A stretch of DNA of 64,000 nt from Acidimicrobiaceae bacterium (GCA_024641655.1 JAHECR010000006.1:1-64000), one strand, 5' to 3'. Positions 25,690 to 34,595 are shown, counted from the stretch's first letter. Made by a program: numbers and translations. Notes: generated by a model from the sequence alone, not told the origin.

Positions 25690-27252
25690 ATGAGTGACGA
25701 AGTGGCAGCGAGCACCGATCGAACCCGGGGCACGTCGACATCGGCCTTCGGGGCCGGCCGGCGCGAGAGCCACGACGCCACGGCGTTCTACGCCCGGTTC
25801 ACGCCGCCGGAGATCTCCGACGACGACACGGTCAATCCCATCGACGACTCGGTGTTCGCCGATCCCATCCGCGTGATGGACAGCGCCCGGATCCACGAGG
25901 TCCTTCCACAGAACAGCGTCGCCCTGGTGGTCACCTCCCCCCCGTATTTCGTGGGGAAGGAGTACGAGCTCGCCGTCACCGGCGATCCCAACACGCGCGG
26001 GGCGGCGCCGTCGGTACCCACCACCTATCTCGAGTACCTCGAGATGCTGCACGGGGTGTTCAAGAGTTGCCTGCGCGTGCTCGAACCGGGCGGTCGTATG
26101 GCCATCAATGTCGCGAACCTCGGCCGCAAGCCCTATCGCAGCCTCTCGGCCGACATCATCGGCATCCTCCAGGATGACCTCGGCATGCTCCTGCGTGGCG
26201 AGATCATCTGGCAGAAGGCCGAGGGAGCCACAGGGTCGGTGGCCTGGGGTTCCTACAAGAAGGCCACCAACCCGGTGCTGCGCGACCTCACCGAGCGGGT
26301 CATCGTCGCGAGCAAGGGCCGGTTCGATCGAGCAATGCCCAAGGGCCGTCAAGAGCGCGGTCTGCCTCACGCCAGCACCCTCAGTGCCGACGACTTCATG
26401 GAAGCCACCCTCGATGTCTGGAGGATCAGCCCGGAGTCGGCCCGGCGGGTCCAGCATCCGGCGCCCTTCCCGCTCGAGCTTCCCCGCCGGCTGATCGATC
26501 TGTACACCTACCGCGGTGATGTGGTGATCGATCCATTCCTCGGCAGCGGCACCACGCTCGTCGCCGCCGAACGGACCCAACGACGCGGCATCGGCTTCGA
26601 CCTCGACCCCCAGTACGCCGAGATCGCTCGGGCACGACTCGATCACGAGCGCCAGCGGCCCAAGGTCTCCTATGTTCATGTCGACGGTGCCGACCCCCTG
26701 CCGCTCGAGCTTCCCGCGAATGCCGAGGAACGCCTGGAACACTTCCAGGCACGTGCCACCCGGGAAGGCAAGAAAGCCGCCGACATCGCTGAAAACGTTC
26801 TGCGCGACGCCGGTTTCGAGATCATCGAGGAGAAACCCAAGGTTGCCCGGCTCGGCCTCCAGTTCAACTTCACCGTTGCGGCCGAAGACGGCACCCGGTG
26901 GTACGTCGACGTGTCGGGGGCCTTCACCACCGTGCGCCCCGGACTCATGCGCACCGACACGGTGTGGAAGCTCCTCGGTCGGGTACACGCGCTCAAGGCT
27001 GCCGAAGACCCCCGCAACCCCGAGCAGGTGCTGGTCCTCACCTCCAACCTGCCCAAGGCGAACAGCGAGGGCGACAAGGCGCTGCGCGCCGTCGGGCCCA
27101 ACGGTCTGTTCGACGCGGTCGAAATGTACGACGCCGCCGGTGTGGCCCGCCTGGCCGAGTACGCGTCAGGACGCAGCGTCCAGCCCCTGCCGGGCTTCTG
27201 GTCCGTCGATGACATCGAGTCGCGTTTCGAGCCCGCCGGGGGTGCTGGTTGA
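25690..27252 (+). CDS. Site-specific DNA methyltransferase (beta class) with C-terminal extension
   Basis: The catalytic motif IV VTSPPYFVGKEYE (residues 81-93) precedes the SAM motif I VIDPFLGSGTTLVAAERT (279-296), the order of beta-class amino-methyltransferases. S-P-P-Y favours N4-cytosine methylation, although N6-adenine enzymes share it. Residues 345-520 form an extension not needed for methylation (AENVLRDAGFEIIEEKPKVA, then GTRWYVDVSGAFTTVRPGLM), possibly for target recognition or a nuclease-like fold. I chose ATG 25690; GTG 25681 is an alternative. Its TGA overlaps the next gene, and three genes in all form a cassette that may be a restriction-modification system. Confidence 0.85.
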   Translation: MSDEVAASTDRTRGTSTSAFGAGRRESHDATAFYARFTPPEISDDDTVNPIDDSVFADPIRVMDSARIHEVLPQNSVALVVTSPPYFVGKEYELAVTGDPNTRGAAPSVPTTYLEYLEMLHGVFKSCLRVLEPGGRMAINVANLGRKPYRSLSADIIGILQDDLGMLLRGEIIWQKAEGATGSVAWGSYKKATNPVLRDLTERVIVASKGRFDRAMPKGRQERGLPHASTLSADDFMEATLDVWRISPESARRVQHPAPFPLELPRRLIDLYTYRGDVVIDPFLGSGTTLVAAERTQRRGIGFDLDPQYAEIARARLDHERQRPKVSYVHVDGADPLPLELPANAEERLEHFQARATREGKKAADIAENVLRDAGFEIIEEKPKVARLGLQFNFTVAAEDGTRWYVDVSGAFTTVRPGLMRTDTVWKLLGRVHALKAAEDPRNPEQVLVLTSNLPKANSEGDKALRAVGPNGLFDAVEMYDAAGVARLAEYASGRSVQPLPGFWSVDDIESRFEPAGGAG

Positions 27253-27572
27253 TCGCCGCGGTCGCGACTGCGGTGGTGCACACCGAACCTGCTTCGGTCT
27301 ACCTCGCCGACGACATCGACACCCTGCACCGGTTGCTCGCCCTCGAGGTGGTGGCTCGCACCGACGCCGGGCTCCTCAACGGGCGCGCCGCCGAGATCCG
27401 AACCGCGCTGCTCGACGAGCGGTGGGGCGATGCCGTCGTGACTTGGATCCGCGAAACGGGCACCGGCATCGACGTGTACACCAACAACAGCGTGTACACC
27501 GCCGATGACCTCCCACCCGATCTCATCGGCGCGCAACTCCAGTTCGCTCGCCTGTTCCGCCAGGCTCGCTGA
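27249..27572 (+). CDS. Small protein of the methyltransferase cassette
   Basis: I do not recognise this 107-residue protein. It is mixed alpha/beta with a central TWIRETGTGIDVYTNNSVYT stretch and a helical end. A TTG at 27249 overlaps the methyltransferase TGA (TTGA), so it is translated by coupling, and the nuclease-like gene starts 9 bases after its stop. Its size and position would suit a small subunit or a regulator of the two larger proteins. Confidence 0.6.
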   Translation: MIAAVATAVVHTEPASVYLADDIDTLHRLLALEVVARTDAGLLNGRAAEIRTALLDERWGDAVVTWIRETGTGIDVYTNNSVYTADDLPPDLIGAQLQFARLFRQAR

Positions 27573-27581
27573 GCGCCGGTC

Positions 27582-28589
27582 GTGGCCGCCGTCCGCACCG
27601 AGATCACCGAGATCGTCACCGGCCTCGCGATGCTCGGCTACCGCGACCTGGCCCAAGCGCTCGAGGTTCGCCCCGGACACATCCTCAACGTCACCGGCGC
27701 GCACTTCGATCGTCTGGCCGAGGTGTACCGCGCCGGCAGTCACCCCGACGACTTCGCGGTTGCCTGGGCCAACGGCGCCACCTTCGCTCGTGCCAACGAC
27801 GGTCTGCGGGGTCGGCCCCCTTGGTCGATCGAGTGGAAGGGCCCGCACAGGCCGCCTGGCTACGAGCAGATCCCTGCCGACCTGCGGATCGACCACGTGT
27901 ATCTGGTGAGCTGCAAGTACGGCTCCACCATCTTGCACAACGCCAGCCCGACGCACCTGTTCGACCGGCACCTCGCCGAGCGACGCGTCGAGCGCGGCGC
28001 CGACTGGTTCGCCGACGTCGCACCCGAGGCCTATCAAGCCCTTTGGGAGACCATGCGGGCCGAGCTCGACCTGCGGGCGCTGCCGGTGGTCGTCGGCGAG
28101 CTCACTCCCCAGCACCGCAAGGCCATCAAGTCGGCGTCGCCCCGGGGCCCGTGGCCCGGCGCCGCGGCCGAGGCCTACCAGGACTTCGTCCTCGCCGTCG
28201 CCCAGGTTTCCGCCGAGCGTTGGCGGTCGGGGTTGTCGACTCCAGCGAGACGTGAGGAGATGCTGTGGCGCCTCATCCGTCTGCAGGCAGCCCCGTATTT
28301 CGTGCTCGGCGCGTCCCACGGCGGTGAACCCCTGCGCTACCGGGTCGGAACCCCCTGGGATTTCCGGGAGCGATACACGCTCCAGTCCTTCGATGTCTGG
28401 TCCGACCCCGCAGGTCAACCCATCGTGCGTTGGCGGGCCGACGCCGTCGACCGTGCAGGCGACCGTCATCATGTCGACGGTCACGTGGAGGTGCGCTGGA
28501 GTCATGGCCGTTTCTCAGGCGCACCCGAAGCCAAGGTCCATCTCGACACCGATCCGCTCCGAGTAGCAGGCTACGTTCCTCTCACGTGA
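27582..28589 (+). CDS. Uncharacterised protein with PD-(D/E)XK-like motifs; candidate restriction endonuclease
   Basis: No named family is certain. The 335-residue protein has two adjacent motif stretches: WSIEWKGPHRPPG (E-x-K at residues 84-86) and DLRIDHVYLVSCKYGS (Asp 104, Lys 112), followed by LHNASPTHLFDRHLAERRVE. A strand with Asp followed by a strand ending in x-K is how PD-(D/E)XK nucleases look, and a conserved S-C-K-Y is what one would expect at such a site. The N-terminal LGYRDLAQALEVRPGHILN suggests a helical DNA-binding start. It follows the DNA methyltransferase and small gene directly, hence the restriction proposal. The start is GTG 27582. Confidence 0.6.
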   Translation: MAAVRTEITEIVTGLAMLGYRDLAQALEVRPGHILNVTGAHFDRLAEVYRAGSHPDDFAVAWANGATFARANDGLRGRPPWSIEWKGPHRPPGYEQIPADLRIDHVYLVSCKYGSTILHNASPTHLFDRHLAERRVERGADWFADVAPEAYQALWETMRAELDLRALPVVVGELTPQHRKAIKSASPRGPWPGAAAEAYQDFVLAVAQVSAERWRSGLSTPARREEMLWRLIRLQAAPYFVLGASHGGEPLRYRVGTPWDFRERYTLQSFDVWSDPAGQPIVRWRADAVDRAGDRHHVDGHVEVRWSHGRFSGAPEAKVHLDTDPLRVAGYVPLT

Positions 28590-29029
28590 GCCCCGCGTCG
28601 GACGCCGAGTGCATCTTCTGCCGCATCGTGTCGCGCTCGGAGCCTGCCGATGTCGTCGTCGACGATGACGTCGCGGTCGGGTTCCTCGACCGGCGCCCGC
28701 TTTTCGTCGGGCATACATTGCTGGTCCCGCGTGTCCACCACGAGACCCTGCCCGATCTGCCTCCGGACGTTGTCGGCCCACTCTTCGCGCGGGCTCGTCG
28801 CCTGGCGGCGGTGATGACCACCGCACTCGGCGCCGGGGGCTCCTTCGTGGCCGTGAACAACACGGTCAGTCAATCGGTGCCGCACCTGCACGTCCATGTC
28901 GTTCCCCGCACCCGTGGCGATGGGTTGCGCGGCTTCTTCTGGCCCCGTACGAGCTACGACGACCCCACCCATGCCGCGCGGGTTGCGTCGGTGCTGCGTG
29001 CCGCGTACGACACCGAGCCGGTCGAATGA
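28586..29029 (+). CDS. HIT family nucleotide hydrolase/transferase
   Basis: The 147-residue protein has a metal-type start (CIFCRIVSRSEPADVVVDD) and the histidine triad QSVPHLHVHVVPRTRGDG, in which H-x-H-x-H makes the nucleotidyl intermediate. Such proteins hydrolyse AMP-lysine, dinucleoside polyphosphates or similar compounds. GTG 28586 overlaps the stop of the candidate nuclease, and its TGA overlaps the ATG of the DUF429 gene, so translation is coupled across the cassette boundary. Whether this ties it functionally to the methyltransferase cassette is unclear. Confidence 0.92.
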   Translation: MSPASDAECIFCRIVSRSEPADVVVDDDVAVGFLDRRPLFVGHTLLVPRVHHETLPDLPPDVVGPLFARARRLAAVMTTALGAGGSFVAVNNTVSQSVPHLHVHVVPRTRGDGLRGFFWPRTSYDDPTHAARVASVLRAAYDTEPVE

Positions 29030-29730
29030 GCCGCGCCGCTCCCCGCGTCGTCGCGGGGGTCGACGGCGCTCGCCGGGCGTGGGTCGTCGGGTATCTCCCC
29101 CTCGACCCGCAGGCACGGGGTTGGCTCGAATGCCACGACACCTTCGCCTCGGTGCGTCGGGCAGTGGACGCGGCGCATGCCGAAGCGGTGGGCATCGACA
29201 TGCCGATCGGCCTCGCCACGGGGGCCCAGCGTGCCTCCGACGCCGCCGCGCGGGCACGCCTCGCCGGCCGCCGGTCCACGCTGTTCCCCACCCCGGCAGC
29301 TGCGGTGTTGCACGCGGCCAGTCACGCGGAGGCCGTACGCGTCAACCGCGACGCCGTCGGGGTCGGCATCTCGATCCAGGCTTGGAACCTCGTGCCCCAG
29401 ATCCGCGAGGTTCGCGCCGCGATCGCGCCCGGCGAGTGCGACCGCTTCGTCGAGTGTCACCCCGAGACCAGCTTCGTTGCCATGGCCGGTCGGGCCTTGG
29501 CGCCGAAGAGGTCCGCCGCCGGTGTCGGGCAGCGGCTCGCCGCGCTTCGCCCGGAGGTCGCCGAGCTCGACGAGTTGCTGAGCGCCGCACCGCAGGCATG
29601 TGCAATCGACGACGTCCTCGACGCGTTGGCGGCCGCATGGTCGGCGCGTCGGCTGGCCCTGGGCGTTGCCGAACACCTCGGCGACGAGGTCACCGATGTC
29701 GACGGGTACCCGCAGACCATCATTGTGTGA
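29026..29730 (+). CDS. DUF429 domain protein (predicted RNase H-like fold)
   Basis: The 234-residue protein matches DUF429: VVAGVDGARRAWVVGYLPL at the start, AVGIDMPIGLATGAQRASD in the middle, then RSTLFPTPAAAV and FVECHPETSFVAMAGR. The conserved acidic residues (D in GVDG, D in GIDMP, E in VECHPE) fit a nuclease-like active site, but the function of the family is not established. ATG 29026 overlaps the HIT stop (ATGA). It is convergent with the glutaminyl cyclase gene. Confidence 0.85.
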   Translation: MSRAAPRVVAGVDGARRAWVVGYLPLDPQARGWLECHDTFASVRRAVDAAHAEAVGIDMPIGLATGAQRASDAAARARLAGRRSTLFPTPAAAVLHAASHAEAVRVNRDAVGVGISIQAWNLVPQIREVRAAIAPGECDRFVECHPETSFVAMAGRALAPKRSAAGVGQRLAALRPEVAELDELLSAAPQACAIDDVLDALAAAWSARRLALGVAEHLGDEVTDVDGYPQTIIV

Positions 29731-29767
29731 CTCAGGTGGGTCTGCTGTTGCGCGTGGCGTCGCAGGG

Positions 29768-30688
29768 TCAGGGCGATGGCTCGAAGACGACGTCGAACAT
29801 CACCGGCCAGTACTTCCCGGTGATCAGGAACGTGCCCGAAACCGGGTCGTAGGCGACCCCGTTCAGGACGTCGGCGCCGGTCGCGTCGATGCCGTCGAGC
29901 AGGCCTGACGCGTCGATCACGTCGGTGACAATCCCCGTGTCTGAGATCACCACGATCGCGTCGGTCTTCCAGACGTTCGCCAGAACCTGGGTACCGACAC
30001 ACTCGAGCTCGTTGAGGGAGGTCAGGGGCACGCCGGCGTTCGTGACGGTGACGGTGCGCAGAGGCGTGAACGTCGTCGGATCGCGGTAGGTGAGGGTCGA
30101 CGACCCGTCCGACATCACCAGCTGACGACCGTCGAAGCACAGGCCCCAGCCCTCGCCCTCGTAGCGGAACGTGTCCACGATCTCGAAGGTTGCGAGGTCG
30201 TAGACGAAGGCGAGACCTGCCTGCCAGGTCAGCTGGATGGCGCGGTCGCCGACGATCGCCAGTCCTTCAGCGAAGTACGTGGCGGCGACGGGGGCGGACC
30301 GAACAACGGCACCGGTTTCCGGGTCGATCTCGGTGATGGCGGACTCGCCGCGCATGCCTCGGCTCTCGTAGAGCCGTCCCCCGTCGAACTGGAGCCCCTG
30401 GGTGAACGCGGTGGTGTCGTGGGGGAGGACCTCGAGTACGTTCGGGACGAGTCGCCGCGGCGCGGAACCTGCAACCGGTGTGGGGAGCCCCGGCACCGGT
30501 GTCGTGGGCAACGCTGTCGCGGTGCCGGCTGGGTCAGTGGAGCCGGCCGTCGCCGTTGGCCCGGCCGGCGTGCCCCCGTCGGCTGAAGGGACGGTTGCAT
30601 GGGTGCCGCAGCCGTTGGCGATCGCAGCGATGGCCAACGCAGCGAGAGCCGCCATGAACCGGCGCGGGGCCAGGCGGGTTGGCGTCAT
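29768..30688 (-). CDS. Glutaminyl-peptide cyclotransferase (plant-type), lipoprotein
   Basis: The 306-residue protein has a lipoprotein signal (ALAALAIAAIANGC, Cys at about residue 27), a Thr/Pro/Ala-rich linker, and from residue 80 the five-bladed propeller glutamine cyclotransferase domain: LPHDTTAFTQGLQFDGGRLY, ESRGMRGESAITEIDPETG and LNELECVGTQVLANVW. The enzyme class converts N-terminal glutamine to pyroglutamate. Here it would act outside the membrane. A small coiled-coil gene and a metalloprotease gene lie upstream on the same strand, so an envelope-protein group is likely. Confidence 0.88.
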   Translation of the reverse strand: MTPTRLAPRRFMAALAALAIAAIANGCGTHATVPSADGGTPAGPTATAGSTDPAGTATALPTTPVPGLPTPVAGSAPRRLVPNVLEVLPHDTTAFTQGLQFDGGRLYESRGMRGESAITEIDPETGAVVRSAPVAATYFAEGLAIVGDRAIQLTWQAGLAFVYDLATFEIVDTFRYEGEGWGLCFDGRQLVMSDGSSTLTYRDPTTFTPLRTVTVTNAGVPLTSLNELECVGTQVLANVWKTDAIVVISDTGIVTDVIDASGLLDGIDATGADVLNGVAYDPVSGTFLITGKYWPVMFDVVFEPSP

Positions 30689-30697
30689 CGCGGGGGC

Positions 30698-31126
30698 TCA
30701 GCGTGCGTGTTCGTCGGCCGAGGTCCGCAGGTCGATCACCGCCATCGATTCGAGCTCCGCGATGCGTGCCTCGAGGCTTCGAGTCCGGGCCGCGACGACG
30801 CGTAGCGTGGCGAGCTCCGCCTCCAGTCCCAGGACCTCTTGGACACTGAGCATGTCGGGCGCAGTCGCCCCCGTCCGGTCGGTCTCGGTCGCCGCCGGCC
30901 GCTCGGCCAGCTCGTTGTGGAGGCGGTCGATCGTTTCGGACTGCGCCTTCACCTCGGCCAAGGCTTCGTCGCGCGCCGCGCCGGCGGTCGCCAGCTCGGC
31001 ATGCAGGGAAGCGAGCGTTCGAGCCTGACGGCGGGAGCGTCGCGCTCGCACCGCCCAGCCCAAGGCGAACGCAACTGCGGCGCCGCCGCAGACGACCGGA
31101 ATCCAGACTTCTGGGGAAAGCTCCAC
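30698..31126 (-). CDS. Membrane-anchored coiled-coil protein
   Basis: This 142-residue protein is of unknown function. An N-terminal membrane segment (VWIPVVCGGAAVAFALGWAV) is followed by a basic stretch and long heptad-type helices (LASLHAELATAGAARDEALA and LEAELATLRVVAARTRSLEA). I take GTG 31126 as the start, because the frame further upstream to 31396 is arginine/proline-rich and lies over the intergenic region. It ends 9 bases before the glutaminyl cyclase gene, so the two are probably co-transcribed. Confidence 0.65.
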   Translation of the reverse strand: MELSPEVWIPVVCGGAAVAFALGWAVRARRSRRQARTLASLHAELATAGAARDEALAEVKAQSETIDRLHNELAERPAATETDRTGATAPDMLSVQEVLGLEAELATLRVVAARTRSLEARIAELESMAVIDLRTSADEHAR

Positions 31127-31199
31127 GCGCTCACAGTAGTGCTGACCCCGAGGGCTTCGGGGCGACCCCAGCGACCGCGCCGGCAGTCGCCTCTGTGCG

Positions 31200-32042
31200 T
31201 CAGGACATGGAGGCGAGCACCGCCAAATCGTCAGGGCTGCAGGGGCCGAACACCGACAGCGAATTCGAACCGGTCTGCCAGGTGGCGAAGCACTCGGCGA
31301 AGTCGCCGGCGCCGCTCGCGAAGTCCGAACCTCCTGTCGGCCACCAGGGGACGTCGTCGCCGATTTCACGCTGGATCTCCCAGGCACGTCGATCACTCGT
31401 GTGGTTGCGGGTCACATCGACGCCATGGCCGAGCTCGTGGGCAACGACCCGAGCGATGGCCGCGGGTGAGGCAGTTGCAGCGATGTGCACTTCGATGGTT
31501 CGAGTGGCGGCGCTCGTGACGCCCCAGGTGCCACGAGCGCTGTCGGCGAAGGAAATGACCCAACCCGGTAGCGTCTGTGTCCACGGGTACGAGAGACGCG
31601 CCAGCGCTTCGTTCCCGCGCTCGGCTGCCGAACGAGTGGGTGCCGCCGGGGACCGCGTCGGGGTGGTCGACGGCGACGTGATGGAGCTCTGGACCGCCGC
31701 CGATCGTGCCGGCGTCGTGGGTTCCGTGGTCGGGGCGGGTTCCGTGGTCGGGGTGGGTTCCGGGGTCGGGGTGGGTTCCGGGGTCGGTGTCGGGTCGGGT
31801 GTGGGCGCGATCGACACCAGCGCCAGATCCGCCGGTGATGTGTTTCCGCCGGCGGTGACGCCGTCCACGTCTGGGTCCGGGTCGGCAGCAGGGGCTGGTG
31901 CGACCGGTGCCGAACGCAGCGCATCAGCGGGGGGAACGTCACGCCACAGCGCCCAGTCGAGGGCGGCGCCGGTCAGTGCCACCACGCCCAGGGCGCAGAG
32001 CGTGACGCGGTGCCTCTTGGGCTGATGGCGCGGTTGGGACAC
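31200..32042 (-). CDS. Membrane-anchored HELGH zinc metalloprotease-like protein
   Basis: The 280-residue protein has an N-terminal signal anchor (VTLCALGVVALTGAALDWAL), a long Pro/Thr/Glu linker made of six-residue repeats, and a C-terminal domain with ARVVAHELGHGVDVTRNHTS (H-E-x-x-H) and a downstream acidic GAGDFAECFATWQTG that may supply the third zinc ligand. The catalytic part should face outward. The pattern is like small secreted actinobacterial proteases of unknown substrate. The ATG at 32042 has no strong ribosome binding site (CCTCCAGTGTCCCA precedes it). Confidence 0.75.
   Translation of the reverse strand: MSQPRHQPKRHRVTLCALGVVALTGAALDWALWRDVPPADALRSAPVAPAPAADPDPDVDGVTAGGNTSPADLALVSIAPTPDPTPTPEPTPTPEPTPTTEPAPTTEPTTPARSAAVQSSITSPSTTPTRSPAAPTRSAAERGNEALARLSYPWTQTLPGWVISFADSARGTWGVTSAATRTIEVHIAATASPAAIARVVAHELGHGVDVTRNHTSDRRAWEIQREIGDDVPWWPTGGSDFASGAGDFAECFATWQTGSNSLSVFGPCSPDDLAVLASMS
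31719..31790 (-). repeat. Four 18-bp tandem repeats coding for the protease linker
   Basis: Four consecutive 18-base units (consensus GGGTTCCGKGGTCGGGGT on the plus strand) at 31719, 31737, 31755 and 31773 encode T-P-T-P-E-P and T-P-T-T-E-P type hexapeptides on the minus strand. The unit length keeps the frame, so copy number can vary without breaking the gene. Confidence 0.8.
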
Positions 32043-32171
32043 TGGAGGAGCCTCCAGGGCTGCTCAGCTGTCCCAACGGTTGTGGCCGGTCCATCGGACC
32101 ACGAGTCCTCGCCGTGAGCGCACCGGGTCATATGGCCCCGGGGCTTCGTCCTGCGGGCGACCCGCGCAAGG

Positions 32172-32597
32172 TCAGTCTCCGGTTGCCGCTTCGTCGGGCT
32201 CGGCCTCGAGCGCGGCAGCGACGGCATCGATGGCCTCGTCAGGCGTCGCGCCGAGTTGGTGGGCTTCGGAGGCGAACTGGCGGGCGGCTGCGGCGAGATG
32301 ACGACGCCGCTCGATCGTGGTGAATGCGTTCGGGGGGGCGGAGGTCACGAACGTTCCCTGCCTGCCGCGCCCGACGACGATGCCGGCGTATTCGAGCTCG
32401 CGGTATGCCCGTGCGACGGTGCCCGCCGAGAGATCGAGCTGGCGGGCCAACGCACGGACCGTCGGAAGACGGCTCCCCGGGCGGAGCCGGCCCGACGACA
32501 CCTGCAGCGCGATCTGAGCGCGGAGTTGTTCGAACGGGGGAATGGGTGCCCGGTCGTCGATGCGCACCTGTAGACGCGTCGTTGGCGCTGTACTCAT
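32172..32597 (-). CDS. GntR family transcriptional regulator (YtrA-like, short)
   Basis: The 141-residue protein has a GntR winged helix (PPFEQLRAQIALQVSSGRLR, then SRLPTVRALARQLDLSAGTV and the wing VVGRGRQGTFVTS) and only a short helical tail, as in the YtrA subfamily. The start is ATG 32597; the frame runs to 33314 but overlaps the P-II gene. A TACTAT box only 12 bases upstream suggests a nearly leaderless transcript. It is divergent from the P-II gene, and TGTACTATT occurs in both promoter regions, so it may regulate both. Confidence 0.85.
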   Translation of the reverse strand: MSTAPTTRLQVRIDDRAPIPPFEQLRAQIALQVSSGRLRPGSRLPTVRALARQLDLSAGTVARAYRELEYAGIVVGRGRQGTFVTSAPPNAFTTIERRRHLAAAARQFASEAHQLGATPDEAIDAVAAALEAEPDEAATGD

Positions 32598-32607
32598 GTA
32601 TTGAAAC

Positions 32608-32739
32608 AATAGTACAAAGTGATGGAGATCCATCATCGGGGGAGAGGGGCGTCGAGCGAAAATATCGGCGACATCTCTGCGAAATATCGAGTGACGGTTC
32701 GTTGTCGGGTTCCTACACTGTGCTATCTGTACTATTACA
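32608..32739. promoter_or_regulatory. Divergent promoter region with repeated TGTACTATT element
   Basis: TGTACTATT occurs on the minus strand at 32616-32608, facing gntR, and on the plus strand at 32728-32736, facing the P-II gene. On the P-II side it extends to TGTActatTACA, a perfect short palindrome. TACTAT also makes a plausible -10 box in both, so the shared word may be part promoter and part operator for the GntR protein. Confidence 0.5.
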
Positions 32740-32816
32740 ACAAAGCTGCGAGGTCGCGGCGTGGAGCGCGCTCCGTGCCAGTGGGCCTCGGCGGTACCAA
32801 CCGAGGTCCGCGCTGA

Positions 32817-33179
<363 letters not shown>

Positions 33180-33209
33180 GGTCCGGCGGACCCCTCTCCT
33201 CGTTCCACC

Positions 33210-33235
33210 AGTGGCGGGCCTTCGGGTCCGCCACT
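33210..33235 (+). terminator. Hairpin terminator after the P-II gene
   Basis: AGTGGCGGGCC (33210-33220), TTCG loop (33221-33224) and GGTCCGCCACT (33225-33235) form an 11-bp stem with one G-T pair and a stable TTCG tetraloop. A smaller hairpin GGGTCC-GGC-GGACCC (33179-33193) precedes it, directly after the stop. There is no U-tract. Confidence 0.65.
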
Positions 33236-33312
33236 GCGCGTCAGGGTCGTGGTCGGCATCGGTCGCGGTGGAGCGGCCTCGCAGTACGTTGCACGTTCGG
33301 TAGTGTTCGGCC

Positions 33313-33855
33313 ATGAGTGAGAACCTGCGGCGCTACACCCGTTCCCTGTACACGCTCGACGCCGTGGCCCGCAGGGTGCCACCGGAGGCCTGGGACAACC
33401 CGTCGTGCTGCGAGGGGTGGACGGCGCGCGACGTCTTGGATCATGCGATCGGGGTGGTGGGCTACATGGGTTCGCTTGCCGGTGGCGACGCGCCACAAGT
33501 GCTCGGGGAACCGCAGGAGCGCGCCGCTGCCGCCATCGAAGCCACCCTCGACGCACTCGATCATCACGGTGTGCTCCATCGCGAGGTCTCCACCTTCATG
33601 GGCGACCAGACCATCGATCGTCTCCTCGGCGTGATGTACGTCGATGCGATGGTCCATGCCTGGGACGTCGCCGACGCTGCCGGTATCGAACACGGGATCG
33701 ACGCCGCGTTGGCTGAAGTGGCGCTCGCCTCGCTCGCCGGCCGGGGTGATGCCCTTCGCAGCCCGGGCCGGTACGGGGCTGAGGTCGATGCCGAGGGGCC
33801 CGGTGCGGTGGACCGACTCATCGCCTTCTCGGGGCGTCGGCCGGTCGCGCGTTGA
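33313..33855 (+). CDS. TIGR03086-type metal-binding protein (maleylpyruvate isomerase/DinB-like)
   Basis: The 180-residue protein has the four-helix DinB/MDMPI fold signature: NPSCCEGWTARDVLDHAIGV with the first metal histidine, and VDAMVHAWDVADAAGIEHGI with the second H-x3-D. Members with known activity use mycothiol, for example in maleylpyruvate isomerisation; most are uncharacterised. ATG 33313 has no clear ribosome binding site. It stands alone between the P-II terminator and a lipoprotein gene. Confidence 0.85.
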   Translation: MSENLRRYTRSLYTLDAVARRVPPEAWDNPSCCEGWTARDVLDHAIGVVGYMGSLAGGDAPQVLGEPQERAAAAIEATLDALDHHGVLHREVSTFMGDQTIDRLLGVMYVDAMVHAWDVADAAGIEHGIDAALAEVALASLAGRGDALRSPGRYGAEVDAEGPGAVDRLIAFSGRRPVAR

Positions 33856-33929
33856 TGTCCGAGCGCACCATCCTCGCGGCGCGAGGTCGGCGTTGAGCAT
33901 GGGGTCGAAACCGTGAATGCCATTCGGCC

Positions 33930-34595
33930 ATGACTGCGGTTGCGAAAGGGGCGCTCGCCTGTCTCGTGGTGCTGGTGCTTCTCCCCTCCTGCGGTGGCAA
34001 CGACGACGGCGACATCGAGACGTTCTGTTCGCTCATCGACCAGGGGGCCGGTGACCTCACCGGTGGGCTCGCCGACTCGGCGCCGCTCGACGACCTCTTG
34101 GCCGTCTCACCGAAGGAGATCCGCCCGGCAGTGGAACAACTGCGCAATCTCGCGCGGGACTTCAACGACATCGACCCGGCCGCGCTCGATCAGCTCTTCG
34201 CTGCCGCTTTCGACGCTGATGCGAAGTCGGCTCGGCAGAGTTTCGACGCCTTCGTGGCCGATGCCTGCGGCGTCGACAACGCCACCTCCGGCGGGGCCGA
34301 GCGCGTCGATCCCGATCAGCTGGCTCGTCAGCTCCAGGACTTCGTCCAAGCGAACTTCAGGGACGATTCGTGGGTCGGGAAGGTCCACTACGAGGTCACA
34401 GCCGAAACCGATCTCCCGTGGGCCGTGCGCGTCGTGTTCGACGAGGCCGCAACCCCGGAGGAGCCGGCAACCGCGTGTCGCCGGGTGAGTGTCTGGCTCT
34501 ACGAGGTGGAGCGGCAGCCTGGGGCCATCGAGGTCATCGACGACGATCTCGTTGCCGCTCGCGCCGGGCCACAGGGAAGCTGCGCAGAGCGCTGA
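33930..34595 (+). CDS. Hypothetical lipoprotein
   Basis: This 221-residue exported protein has no recognised family. A signal peptide (ALACLVVLVLLPSCGG) ends in a lipobox L-P-S-C with Cys at about residue 21, then an acidic mature part with helical segments (LDDLLAVSPKEIRPAVEQLR) and two later Cys (ADACGVDN and ATACRRVSVW) that may form a disulfide. It probably sits on the outer face of the membrane. The downstream ferredoxin gene is 57 bases away and not obviously related. Confidence 0.7.
   Translation: MTAVAKGALACLVVLVLLPSCGGNDDGDIETFCSLIDQGAGDLTGGLADSAPLDDLLAVSPKEIRPAVEQLRNLARDFNDIDPAALDQLFAAAFDADAKSARQSFDAFVADACGVDNATSGGAERVDPDQLARQLQDFVQANFRDDSWVGKVHYEVTAETDLPWAVRVVFDEAATPEEPATACRRVSVWLYEVERQPGAIEVIDDDLVAARAGPQGSCAER

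Noticed and set aside
32608-32739. A certain GntR operator pair
   Set aside because: The shared TGTACTATT word also contains a -10-like TACTAT, so it is reported only as a candidate.
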